Source: JAGQZY01 sp964588335 (GTDB lineage Bacteria > Bdellovibrionota > Bdellovibrionia > Bdellovibrionales > JAGQZY01). From it: 64,000 bases of DNA. The translations under genes were made by a program, and so were the position numbers. How positions within the stretch are numbered: position 1 is the stretch's first letter; each line of letters starts with the position of its first letter. This document shows positions 44,622-52,008 of this stretch, in pieces. Below the pieces are notes generated by a model. It saw nothing but the letters and a program-made list of their open reading frames with translations, ran no database searches and was not told the origin of the DNA. The stretch covers positions 1-64,000 of the forward strand of contig CAZPOV010000004.1 in the NCBI GenBank assembly GCA_964588335.1, read 5' to 3'.

Positions 44622-44672
44622 AGGAAAAGAGGCTGAGATCGGCTTCTTTAGAAGTAAGAAGCCTAACAAGAT

Positions 44673-44912
44673 TTAAACGTTTTCTTTTTCTTTTTGCTTT
44701 GATTTTTTTGCTACGGGCTCAGAATCAGAATCATCCAATTTTTCACGTTTGACCGACTCAGTAACATCGGTTTCGTCGTCTTGAATTCCTTTTTTAAATC
44801 CACGTATTGCTTGCGCCAAAGATTTACCAAGACCAGGAAGTCTGGACGGCGCCACAAAAAGCACCACTAAAATCACGGCTATAATCAGAATTTGACCGCC
44901 ACCTACACCCAT
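44673..44912 (-). CDS. tatA: Sec-independent translocase subunit TatA
   Basis: Pore-forming subunit of the Tat pathway, which exports folded proteins. A single N-terminal membrane helix (GGGQILIIAVILVVLFVAP) is followed by SRLPGLGKSLAQAIRGFKKG, the conserved hinge (the Phe-Gly hinge reads PGLG) and amphipathic helix. A charged tail rich in Asp, Glu and Lys completes 79 aa. No tatB or tatC is beside it. Confidence 0.93.
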   Translation of the reverse strand: MGVGGGQILIIAVILVVLFVAPSRLPGLGKSLAQAIRGFKKGIQDDETDVTESVKREKLDDSDSEPVAKKSKQKEKENV

Positions 44913-44996
44913 GGGTTCCTCCTTAGTCTGTAGGCCCCTAGAATATCACTATTGAATTTTATTTTCCACCCTATTGTGATGAACCTTTAAAGGGTC

Positions 44997-46148
44997 TTAT
45001 CGACCTTGGTTCTTCCAAAACTCAGTGGCCCAAAAGTACAGCTCCGGTTCAGGGAGAAGTTTGTAGGCACTACAAAGGGTTAGGGCGGTCACCATACTGT
45101 TGCTCTTTAAAAGGTGAACCTTGTACCTTTGGCGGAGTTTTCTAAGATCGCCAATCTCCTGCAAGTTCTTGATAAAGTCCAGGGTCTGGAAAAACAGATC
45201 CTGTTCATTTCGGAACATGCCCCATTCGTTTTTCAGGATTTCTGAAAGGCTTTCAATCTGGTTCTTCGATAGGGTTAAACTATCGCAAAAATCCGGGTGT
45301 TTGGCCGAAATCATAGAGAACAATAAAACTGAGAACAATTCATTGGGATTGGACATGTCGGCCACCGATTCGAGGCCCTGGTTCAGATAGCTGGTAAACA
45401 AATCCGCATCATGATTTTTCATCACGTCATCAAGGGTGGGGCTTAAGTGTTCTAATAGATTCAGATCTTGGCATTCCCACAACAAACCACTGGCGGTGTC
45501 CAACCGTAAAAATTTCAATAGCTCTTCGCGACGACGAGGCAAGACTGAAAGTGGTAATTGATCAGCCAGTTTGCAAATCGCATCTCGCAAGCTCTCTTCG
45601 ATTTCGAAATTGGATTTATGGGCGAAGCGAACCGCTCGAAGCATTCGCAATGGGTCCTCTTGAATGCGGGTGATTGGATCACCGATCATGCGGACCACTC
45701 GTTGTTCGATATCCTGCAGGCCATTGCAGTAATCAATCAGTTCAAATTTAATGGGATCGTAGAAAAAGCTGTTGATTGTGAAATCACGACGACGGGCATC
45801 TTCTTCTTCGGACCCAAAAGTGTTGTCATCCATAATCGGGCCATCTTCATCCTCTTCATTTTCCGCTTGGCCTCGGAAGGTGGAGATTTCGTACTGTTCG
45901 CCATAGCGCTTCACTAAAACCAATTTAAAGCGGCGACCAATCACATAAGAGGGGCGAATGATTTTATTCACTTGCTCCGGAGTGGCTGATGTTGAAATAT
46001 CAAAATCTTTGGGAGGGAGTCCGATCAGGAGATCTCTGACGCACCCACCCACTAAGTACGTGGTGTGGTTGTGGCTCTGCAGTTTTTTCACTAACTTAAG
46101 CGCTTGAGGATCAATCCACTCTTCATTCAAAGGTAACGAATGTTTCAC
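44997..46148 (-). CDS. pcnB: Poly(A) polymerase / CCA-adding nucleotidyltransferase family (PcnB-like)
   Basis: The class II nucleotidyltransferase head is clear: YLVGGCVRDLLIGLPPKDFDISTSATPEQV with DxD metal ligands, then SYVIGRRFKLVLVKR (the GRRF pattern typical of PcnB), RRDFTINSFFYDP and RIQEDPLRMLRAVRFAHK. It could be a poly(A) polymerase or a CCA-adding enzyme; the GRRF signature favours PcnB. The GTG start at 46148 has GGGAG about 10 bases upstream. A divergent hydrolase starts only 16 bases away. Confidence 0.88.
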   Translation of the reverse strand: MKHSLPLNEEWIDPQALKLVKKLQSHNHTTYLVGGCVRDLLIGLPPKDFDISTSATPEQVNKIIRPSYVIGRRFKLVLVKRYGEQYEISTFRGQAENEEDEDGPIMDDNTFGSEEEDARRRDFTINSFFYDPIKFELIDYCNGLQDIEQRVVRMIGDPITRIQEDPLRMLRAVRFAHKSNFEIEESLRDAICKLADQLPLSVLPRRREELLKFLRLDTASGLLWECQDLNLLEHLSPTLDDVMKNHDADLFTSYLNQGLESVADMSNPNELFSVLLFSMISAKHPDFCDSLTLSKNQIESLSEILKNEWGMFRNEQDLFFQTLDFIKNLQEIGDLRKLRQRYKVHLLKSNSMVTALTLCSAYKLLPEPELYFWATEFWKNQGR

Positions 46149-46164
46149 TGTCGTAAGGCTCCCG

Positions 46165-46989
46165 ATGCTTCCAATTGAAAAGCGTATTAACTACCAAATA
46201 TTAGGCGATGACACATCCCCAAAGTTAGTATTTTTACACGGAATCATGGGGCAGGGAAGGAACTGGCTCAGTATTGCGAAGAAATTCTCTAAGAATTTCC
46301 AGTGCTTAGTCTACGATCAGCGAGGTCACGGCAAGTCCTGGCACCCCGAAAAGGGCTTTGATTTAGAAGATTTTAGCAAAGACCTCGCGGACTTGTTGAA
46401 GGCCCTTGGCTGGAATCAGCCGATTTATCTGGTGGGTCATTCCATGGGGGGGCGAGTGGCCCTGTATTTTGCCAATAAAAACCCCAATTGGGTGGAAAAG
46501 TTGGTGATTGTCGACATTGGTCCCTCCGCAGACTGGGACTCTATGAAGGGCATTCTGGATCAAGTGGACTATGTTCCCGTGCCCTTTGAGTCACGTGATC
46601 AGGCCCGAGATTTTATGGAGACGAAATTTTTAGAAAAGTATCCCAATAAAATGGTTATGGAGTTTTTTTACAGCAGCTTAGTGGAAACGGACGGGGGGCA
46701 GATGGATTGGATTTTTTCTAAAAAATTAATTCGAAAAAGTCTGGAGCTTTCTCGCCATCGCGATTACTGGGGTGAGTTCAAGGATTTGTCGATGCCCACA
46801 CTTTATCTCCGCGGCGGCCGCTCCACTCACTTGAAAGAGTCTGAATTTATTAAGGTTTTAGAAAATAACCCAAATATTGAAGGTTGCACTGTCGAAGGGG
46901 CCGGGCATTGGGTGCATGCCGAAAAACCAAGGGAAACTCTTCGAACCATTGAGGATTTTTTCAACATTGCCGGAGACACAAAGCAGTGA
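46165..46989 (+). CDS. Alpha/beta hydrolase, YbfF-esterase-like
   Basis: Matches VFLHGIMGQGRNWLSIAKKF, VYDQRGHGKS, the nucleophile elbow VGHSMGG, and the acid and His regions LYLRGGRS and GAGHWVHAEKP. A soluble serine hydrolase with unknown acyl substrate. The ATG at 46165 is 16 bases from the divergent pcnB start, so the promoters must lie inside the opposite genes or overlap. Confidence 0.85.
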   Translation: MLPIEKRINYQILGDDTSPKLVFLHGIMGQGRNWLSIAKKFSKNFQCLVYDQRGHGKSWHPEKGFDLEDFSKDLADLLKALGWNQPIYLVGHSMGGRVALYFANKNPNWVEKLVIVDIGPSADWDSMKGILDQVDYVPVPFESRDQARDFMETKFLEKYPNKMVMEFFYSSLVETDGGQMDWIFSKKLIRKSLELSRHRDYWGEFKDLSMPTLYLRGGRSTHLKESEFIKVLENNPNIEGCTVEGAGHWVHAEKPRETLRTIEDFFNIAGDTKQ

Positions 46990-47020
46990 TAGAACCTTCC
47001 TTTAAACAGCACGAGAGCAC

Positions 47021-48712
47021 ATGGATCTAGGTAAAAAGTTCAGCGACTATCAATTAAGTGACCATCTCAACAAAGCCCTGTCAGACCTCGGCTTTGAACA
47101 AAGCACCCCTATTCAAGATCGAGCCATACCCTTAATTATGAGTGGGCAAGATGTTGCAGGGTTGGCACAAACGGGAACCGGCAAAACCGCCGCCTTTTTA
47201 TTGCCTTTGGTTGAGCGTGTCTTACGTTCCCAACAACCCAATGATAATGAAGAGATTCAAAAGCGGGCCTTCCCAGAATGGAAACGAAACCATTTCAATC
47301 TGATTTTAGTTCCGACTCGCGAGTTGGCCGAACAGGTTAAAGATTGTGCTTTGGATTTTGTTAAAGGCACCGATCATCGTGTGGTTGTGGTTTACGGTGG
47401 TGTGTCCATCGAAAAACAAATCGAAAATATTGAAAAAGGTTTTACTTTTTTAATAGCGACTCCGGGTCGTCTTATTGACCTTTATAAGCAGCACAAAGTG
47501 GATCTTAAACAGGTGCGTTCTGTGACATTTGATGAAGCCGACCGTATGTTTGACATGGGATTCAAAGACGACATGAAATACATTCTTCGTCGTATTCCTG
47601 AAGAGCGACAGTTGCTTCTATTCAGTGCCACTTTGAATCTTGATGTATTCAACGTGGCTTATCAATTTGGCGCGAATCCTGTTGAAATCAAAGTTTCTCA
47701 AGATCAGATGACGGCCGACAATGTTGATGATGCTCTTTTTCATCTTGGAAACAGTGAAAAACCCGGTCACCTTTTAGGGATCCTCAAAAAACTTCAACCC
47801 CGTCAGGTGATTATATTCACCAACTTTAAAAGTCATGTTGAGCGGGTGGCGGAGTTTTTAAATAAAAATGACTACAAAGCCGTTGGTATTTCTTCACTTT
47901 TGTCGCAGGCTCAGCGCAAGCGGGTGATGACTCGGTTTCGTGAAGAAGGTGGCGAAAACATTTTGGTTGCCACCGATGTGGCAGCCCGTGGTCTTGATAT
48001 CGAAGGTGTTGATTTGGTCATCAACTATGAACTTCCCGATGATGCCGAAAACTATGTGCATCGTATTGGCCGAACCGGTCGCGCCGGCGAAAAGGGTAAG
48101 GCTTACAGCTTTGTCAGTGATAAAGATGTGGAAGCTTTAGATCGTATCCAAAAGTATCTGGATCGTCCCATCGAGACAGAATGGATGGAAGATGGCGAGC
48201 TGCCGGATGATTTTTCTCCGTTTCCTCGAGGCGAGTCGATCATGAAACGCAACCGCACCCGCAGTGCCGGTGGTCGAAACAATGACCGTCGTCCTCGCAA
48301 AGGTGGAAAAAAACGGGATGATGATCGCAAGCGCCGCGGCCCCAAAAAAGACGATAAAGACAAGTCAGACAACAAAAAAGACGACAAAAAGTCTTCCGAT
48401 AAGAAGTCGCACGATAAAAAGCGGCGTCGACGTAAAAAGTCGAGTGACGATGACGGCAGTAAAAAAGATAAGAATATCCACCGTGATAAACGCTCGGGCC
48501 GTCACAAAGAAAAAGATCGAGACAAGGACAAAGACGATAAAAAGAAGTCGTCCGGTAAGAAGCGTCGCTCTGGAAAACCAAGAAAGCGCAACTCAGACAA
48601 CAAGTCGAAGTCCAGTGAGCGCAATCGTTCCCGTCAAGACAGCAATAAGAAAAGCTCTGACAAGGGTGTGGTTTCTAAGCTGAAAGGCGCGATCAAAAAG
48701 ATCTTTGGATAA
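47021..48712 (+). CDS. DEAD-box RNA helicase with long charged tail and terminal amphipathic helix
   Basis: The helicase core (about residues 1-395) has the Q motif FEQSTPIQ, motif I AQTGTGKT, the DEAD box in VTFDEADRMFDMGF, SAT, and motif VI HRIGRTGRAG. It unwinds RNA in ribosome or mRNA metabolism and is closest in layout to RhlE/RhlB types. The last ~165 residues are low-complexity, dominated by Lys, Asp, Arg and Ser. The protein ends GVVSKLKGAIKKIFG, which could form an amphipathic helix. The charged tail probably binds RNA or supports condensates, as seen in other DEAD-box proteins (inference). Confidence 0.92.
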   Translation: MDLGKKFSDYQLSDHLNKALSDLGFEQSTPIQDRAIPLIMSGQDVAGLAQTGTGKTAAFLLPLVERVLRSQQPNDNEEIQKRAFPEWKRNHFNLILVPTRELAEQVKDCALDFVKGTDHRVVVVYGGVSIEKQIENIEKGFTFLIATPGRLIDLYKQHKVDLKQVRSVTFDEADRMFDMGFKDDMKYILRRIPEERQLLLFSATLNLDVFNVAYQFGANPVEIKVSQDQMTADNVDDALFHLGNSEKPGHLLGILKKLQPRQVIIFTNFKSHVERVAEFLNKNDYKAVGISSLLSQAQRKRVMTRFREEGGENILVATDVAARGLDIEGVDLVINYELPDDAENYVHRIGRTGRAGEKGKAYSFVSDKDVEALDRIQKYLDRPIETEWMEDGELPDDFSPFPRGESIMKRNRTRSAGGRNNDRRPRKGGKKRDDDRKRRGPKKDDKDKSDNKKDDKKSSDKKSHDKKRRRRKKSSDDDGSKKDKNIHRDKRSGRHKEKDRDKDKDDKKKSSGKKRRSGKPRKRNSDNKSKSSERNRSRQDSNKKSSDKGVVSKLKGAIKKIFG

Positions 48713-48738
48713 AAAGAAAGGCCGTTCGGCCTTTCTTT
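48713..48738. terminator. Bidirectional terminator between helicase and mscL
   Basis: AAAGAAAGGCCG and CGGCCTTTCTTT form a 12-base stem around TT. The T-rich right arm serves the helicase, and the A-rich left arm gives a T-rich end for mscL on the minus strand. Confidence 0.85.
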
Positions 48739-48746
48739 GTTTGTAT

Positions 48747-49181
48747 CTATTTTTTTAAAGAATCTCTGATTTCCCGAAGCAATAGAATATCTTCAGCAGG
48801 CTCTGGTGGCGGCTCTTCGTTGGCTTCTTCGGCCTCTTTTTTGCGGAGTTCTTGCATACGAGCAATCATTTTAATAACCATGAAAATCACAAATGCGACG
48901 ATTAAAAAATCCACCACGGTTTGTGTGAAAGCTCCATACTTCACAATCGGCGCCCCGGCTTTTTCAGCTGCCGCCAAGGTTTCATAAGACTCTCCGTTGA
49001 GAGGATAATAGAGCTGTTCAAAACTCACACCACCCAAAGCCATACCGATCGGTGGCATGATCACATCATTGACGAATGAAGAAACAATTTTTTTAAAAGC
49101 ACCACCGATGATAAAGGCCACCGCCAAGTCGACGACATTTCCTTTCATTGCGAATTCTTTAAACTCTTGAACTAATCCCAC
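48747..49181 (-). CDS. mscL: Large-conductance mechanosensitive channel MscL
   Basis: Releases solutes on sudden hypo-osmotic stress. Matches are VQEFKEFAMKGNVVDLAVAFIIGGAFKKIVSSFVNDVIMPPIG (TM1 and pore), the periplasmic loop, and the second helix DFLIVAFVIFMVIKMIARM. The C-terminal helix bundle is acidic (EEANEEPPPEPAED). Length 144 is typical. Confidence 0.95.
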   Translation of the reverse strand: MGLVQEFKEFAMKGNVVDLAVAFIIGGAFKKIVSSFVNDVIMPPIGMALGGVSFEQLYYPLNGESYETLAAAEKAGAPIVKYGAFTQTVVDFLIVAFVIFMVIKMIARMQELRKKEAEEANEEPPPEPAEDILLLREIRDSLKK

Positions 49182-49261
49182 ACAGGCTCCTTTGATTTTA
49201 TTTCGACATGAGTCTTAGTATAAAATAGCAAAGGCCATCAACTGCTTTTTTAAGAGAATAA

Positions 49262-49287
49262 AAAAAGCCTGCTGAAAGCAGGCTTTT
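49262..49287 (-). terminator. Intrinsic terminator after the exported protein at 49314
   Basis: AGCCTGCT and AGCAGGCT pair around GAA. On the minus strand the stem is followed by a long T run. On the plus strand only TTTT follows. Confidence 0.8.
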
Positions 49288-49313
49288 ACTAATCATTCTA
49301 GGTCTTTAGGTGA

Positions 49314-49859
49314 CTAGTTCCAGTTGAACTTTTTAACGATATTATTACACTCTTGCAGCGACTGGCTGAAGCTTTCGGTATGATCCCGGCAAGTCATTAA
49401 CACCGCGGTTTGATTATTAAGATAGATCACCTGGCGAAGCTGGCGTTTTTTTCGCGGATTGATCAGATCAATGACGTAACCTTTCTTGTTTCCGTTCTTA
49501 AAACCTTTCGATCCCAAAACATCATAACCGTATTTTGGATATTCTTTAATCCAACGACGGACGTATCTTTTTAAAGAGGTGGGGCGTCGCATATTATCAA
49601 CGCGAACCGAAAGTGAGGCGCGAACATTGTTTCTTTCCACCGGAGAGCGGTAAACCGTTTCAATAAAGCGCGACTTTTTCGGCGGTTGGGTTTTAATCCA
49701 TGCCGTGTTTTTCGCTAAAATCTCAAATCCAAACTTGGATTTGTGAATACCAAGCTTTGGCGTCACCATTTGGGTGCTAGCATTCGGATTGGGTGCGGCT
49801 TGGGCCGGAAGGTTGAAGAAAAGGGCGAATACGAATGGAATAAATATCATGGCTTTCAT
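49314..49859 (-). CDS. Secreted basic protein of unknown function, 181 aa
   Basis: A signal peptide (MKAMIFIPFVFALFFNLPAQA) is followed by a basic domain (KSRFIETVYRSPVERNNVRAS, RRWIKEYPKYGYDVLGSKG). Two cysteines (MTCRDH, QECNNI) occur near the C-terminus. The phrase KKGYVIDLINPRKKRQLRQV resembles exported proteins common in Bdellovibrio relatives, but no defined family is recognised. A terminator follows. Confidence 0.72.
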   Translation of the reverse strand: MKAMIFIPFVFALFFNLPAQAAPNPNASTQMVTPKLGIHKSKFGFEILAKNTAWIKTQPPKKSRFIETVYRSPVERNNVRASLSVRVDNMRRPTSLKRYVRRWIKEYPKYGYDVLGSKGFKNGNKKGYVIDLINPRKKRQLRQVIYLNNQTAVLMTCRDHTESFSQSLQECNNIVKKFNWN

Positions 49860-49972
49860 AGGGATCAGTTTAGTCTGAATTTTCGACCCTGAAAAGACGC
49901 TCTGGCGAATACAACCCTTGGTCCAGTCACAAAGGCCGGTTGGGGCTTTCAGGCTCGTTGCGTTCGATTTCG

Positions 49973-50974
49973 CTACTGGGCTTTAGGGCACTCTAGAGCA
50001 CTGGGGTAGCGAATCTTGTAGATGTGTTCACCACCAGACATAGTCGAGGTGAATAATATGGTCTTACCGTCTGGCGACACCGATGGGAAAAACTCATCGC
50101 CGGCATATCCTGTTAATTGACGTTTGCAGCTGCCGTCCATTGAGACCTCAAACAAGTCATAATCACGCATTCGACCAGTGCGGGCACTGTAAATCACCGA
50201 CTTCCCATTGGGGTGCCAAGTCGGAGACCAGCTGACTCCAGAATCCAATGTCACGTAGTCGGGGTCTTTTAAATCGGTTCCAGCCGCCACAATCTGTGAA
50301 GAGCGGAAGTCGGGTGAAAAGCGAGACCAAACAAATTGATTGCCGTTGGGAGAGTATTTTAATCCGATATCATGGCCCGAGGTTTTTGAAACCTTCCAAG
50401 GCGCTAAGGTTCGAGTCAAAGACTTTGCGTAAATTGAGATTTGCCCATCCTGCCATCGAGAAAAATACAGCTGCTTTTTTTCTGGATCGTAGGCGGGAAA
50501 GCCATCAAATCCCGAGTGCTCTGTGACTCGTTGTATTTCGGTTCCGTCGATGCGGCTTTGATAGAGCTCTTGGGGAGCAAAATCGATGTGAAAAAAAGAA
50601 TCGTTTTTAACACTCGAGGGGAAGCGATCGATGACATTCTTTAAAACATAGGGCGCTTCTTTTTCTTCATCGGTGGTACTGGAATAAAAAATATGCCCAG
50701 ACTTGTCTTGGTAGAATCCATTAGCCAATTGACCCCGTTGATGGGTGATGCGTTTTTCTTTTCCTTGTTCAAGATCGCGAAAGTAGAGCTGAGGTTCATT
50801 GTGAGTGTCACGGGATTGGCTGACAAAAATGAAGCTGGTGTCTGAAACAAACACCGGTTGTCGGTTTTTTCCTCGCGTGGTGACTTTAATCGCCTCAGGC
50901 GGTACGAAGACCGCGACTGAAAAACTGTGTCCAAGAAATAGAAAGATAAAAAAGAGAATTCCCCAAGAGCGCAT
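49973..50974 (-). CDS. Exported TolB-like PD40 beta-propeller protein
   Basis: A signal peptide (MRSWGILFFIFLFLGHSFSVA) precedes repeated PD40-type blades: FDGFPAYDPEKKQLYFSRW, GLKYSPNGNQFVWSR, SWSPTWHPNGKSVIYSA and FFPSVSPDGKTILFTS. Such periplasmic propellers often bind other envelope proteins; TolB is the best-known case, but this protein lacks TolB's N-terminal domain. It follows mutY by 20 bases and ends the pilT-recX-alaS-mutY series. Confidence 0.82.
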   Translation of the reverse strand: MRSWGILFFIFLFLGHSFSVAVFVPPEAIKVTTRGKNRQPVFVSDTSFIFVSQSRDTHNEPQLYFRDLEQGKEKRITHQRGQLANGFYQDKSGHIFYSSTTDEEKEAPYVLKNVIDRFPSSVKNDSFFHIDFAPQELYQSRIDGTEIQRVTEHSGFDGFPAYDPEKKQLYFSRWQDGQISIYAKSLTRTLAPWKVSKTSGHDIGLKYSPNGNQFVWSRFSPDFRSSQIVAAGTDLKDPDYVTLDSGVSWSPTWHPNGKSVIYSARTGRMRDYDLFEVSMDGSCKRQLTGYAGDEFFPSVSPDGKTILFTSTMSGGEHIYKIRYPSALECPKAQ

Positions 50975-50994
50975 CCTCCTATTGTATAAAAAAT

Positions 50995-52008
50995 TTAGGA
51001 ATTGTCACCCAGGCCTATATCAACTGCCTTTTGGACGAGGGAGAAAGGCACCTTTTCTTTTAGCTGTTTAGGAGAGAGCCAAGTGATATCGGCAATTTTT
51101 GCCGAGTTAAAATTAGACTTTCTTCTGGACACCTTGACGTAAATTTTATGATGGGTGACGCCGTGTTGGAAATCAAAGGTCTTCGGGGCTTTGTCTTTCT
51201 TAGCAACATTACCAGGGAGGATCAGCTGTTTTTTTAAAAATGGGGCATATTCATTTTTGATTAGGGCAATTTGCCCCTGTCTTTCGATGACATCAACATT
51301 CCACACCCAAATTTCAGTGGCTCGTTTGGGCTTTTTCAGGGGCAGTTCATCGATTTGATCGTTTTTTAAAGCAACACAATTTTTTTTCAGAGGACAGAGC
51401 AAGCAGGTGGGGCTTGTGGGAGTGCAAATCGTGGCCCCTAGCTCCATAAAGGCTTGGTTGATGCTGCTGGGGTCTCCGTATTGAGCGTAGGTGTCGGCGA
51501 TCTCTTGCAAAACCTTTTTCTCTTTGGTCTTCCAGTGCTCGATGGGAAGTCCAAAACGCCGGCTGAAAACGCGAATGACGTTGCCATCAACAACACCCAC
51601 TTTTTCGCCAAAGGCTTGGCTGCTGACGGCTCGAGCAGTGTAGTCACCAAATCCGGGCTGTTTTAAAAGCTCTTGGTAAGTTTCAGGAAACTGCTGGAGT
51701 TTTTGAATCGCTTGCGCGGCTTTGTGAATGTTGCGGGCGCGGGAGTAGTAACCCAGACCGGCCCAATACTCGTAAACATCCTCAATCCGAGCCTTGGCAA
51801 GGCTGTCTATATTAGGAAACCGTTTTAAAAAACGATTGAAGTAAGGAATCACAGCTTTGACGGTGGTTTGTTGCAACATGATCTCAGAAATCCAAATGCG
51901 ATAGGGGTTTTTGGATTGGCGCCACGGCAAAGGCCGAGAGTTTTCAGCAAACCAAGTCTGCAGCTTTTGAGATTCTGCTTTTATGCCTTTATTGCTCCAA
52001 GATTTCAT
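50995..52008 (-). CDS. mutY: A/G-specific adenine DNA glycosylase MutY
   Basis: Removes adenine mispaired with 8-oxoguanine. The helix-hairpin-helix glycosylase domain has PWRQSKNPYRIWISEIMLQQT (catalytic Glu), PGFGDYTARAVSSQAFG and VVDGNVIRV (catalytic Asp). The 4Fe-4S cluster Cys pattern C-x6-C-x2-C-x5-C is seen in CTPTSPTCLLCPLKKNC. A C-terminal NUDIX-like domain (WNVDVIERQGQIALI) recognises 8-oxoG. The start overlaps the end of alaS by 20 bases. Confidence 0.95.
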   Translation of the reverse strand: MKSWSNKGIKAESQKLQTWFAENSRPLPWRQSKNPYRIWISEIMLQQTTVKAVIPYFNRFLKRFPNIDSLAKARIEDVYEYWAGLGYYSRARNIHKAAQAIQKLQQFPETYQELLKQPGFGDYTARAVSSQAFGEKVGVVDGNVIRVFSRRFGLPIEHWKTKEKKVLQEIADTYAQYGDPSSINQAFMELGATICTPTSPTCLLCPLKKNCVALKNDQIDELPLKKPKRATEIWVWNVDVIERQGQIALIKNEYAPFLKKQLILPGNVAKKDKAPKTFDFQHGVTHHKIYVKVSRRKSNFNSAKIADITWLSPKQLKEKVPFSLVQKAVDIGLGDNS

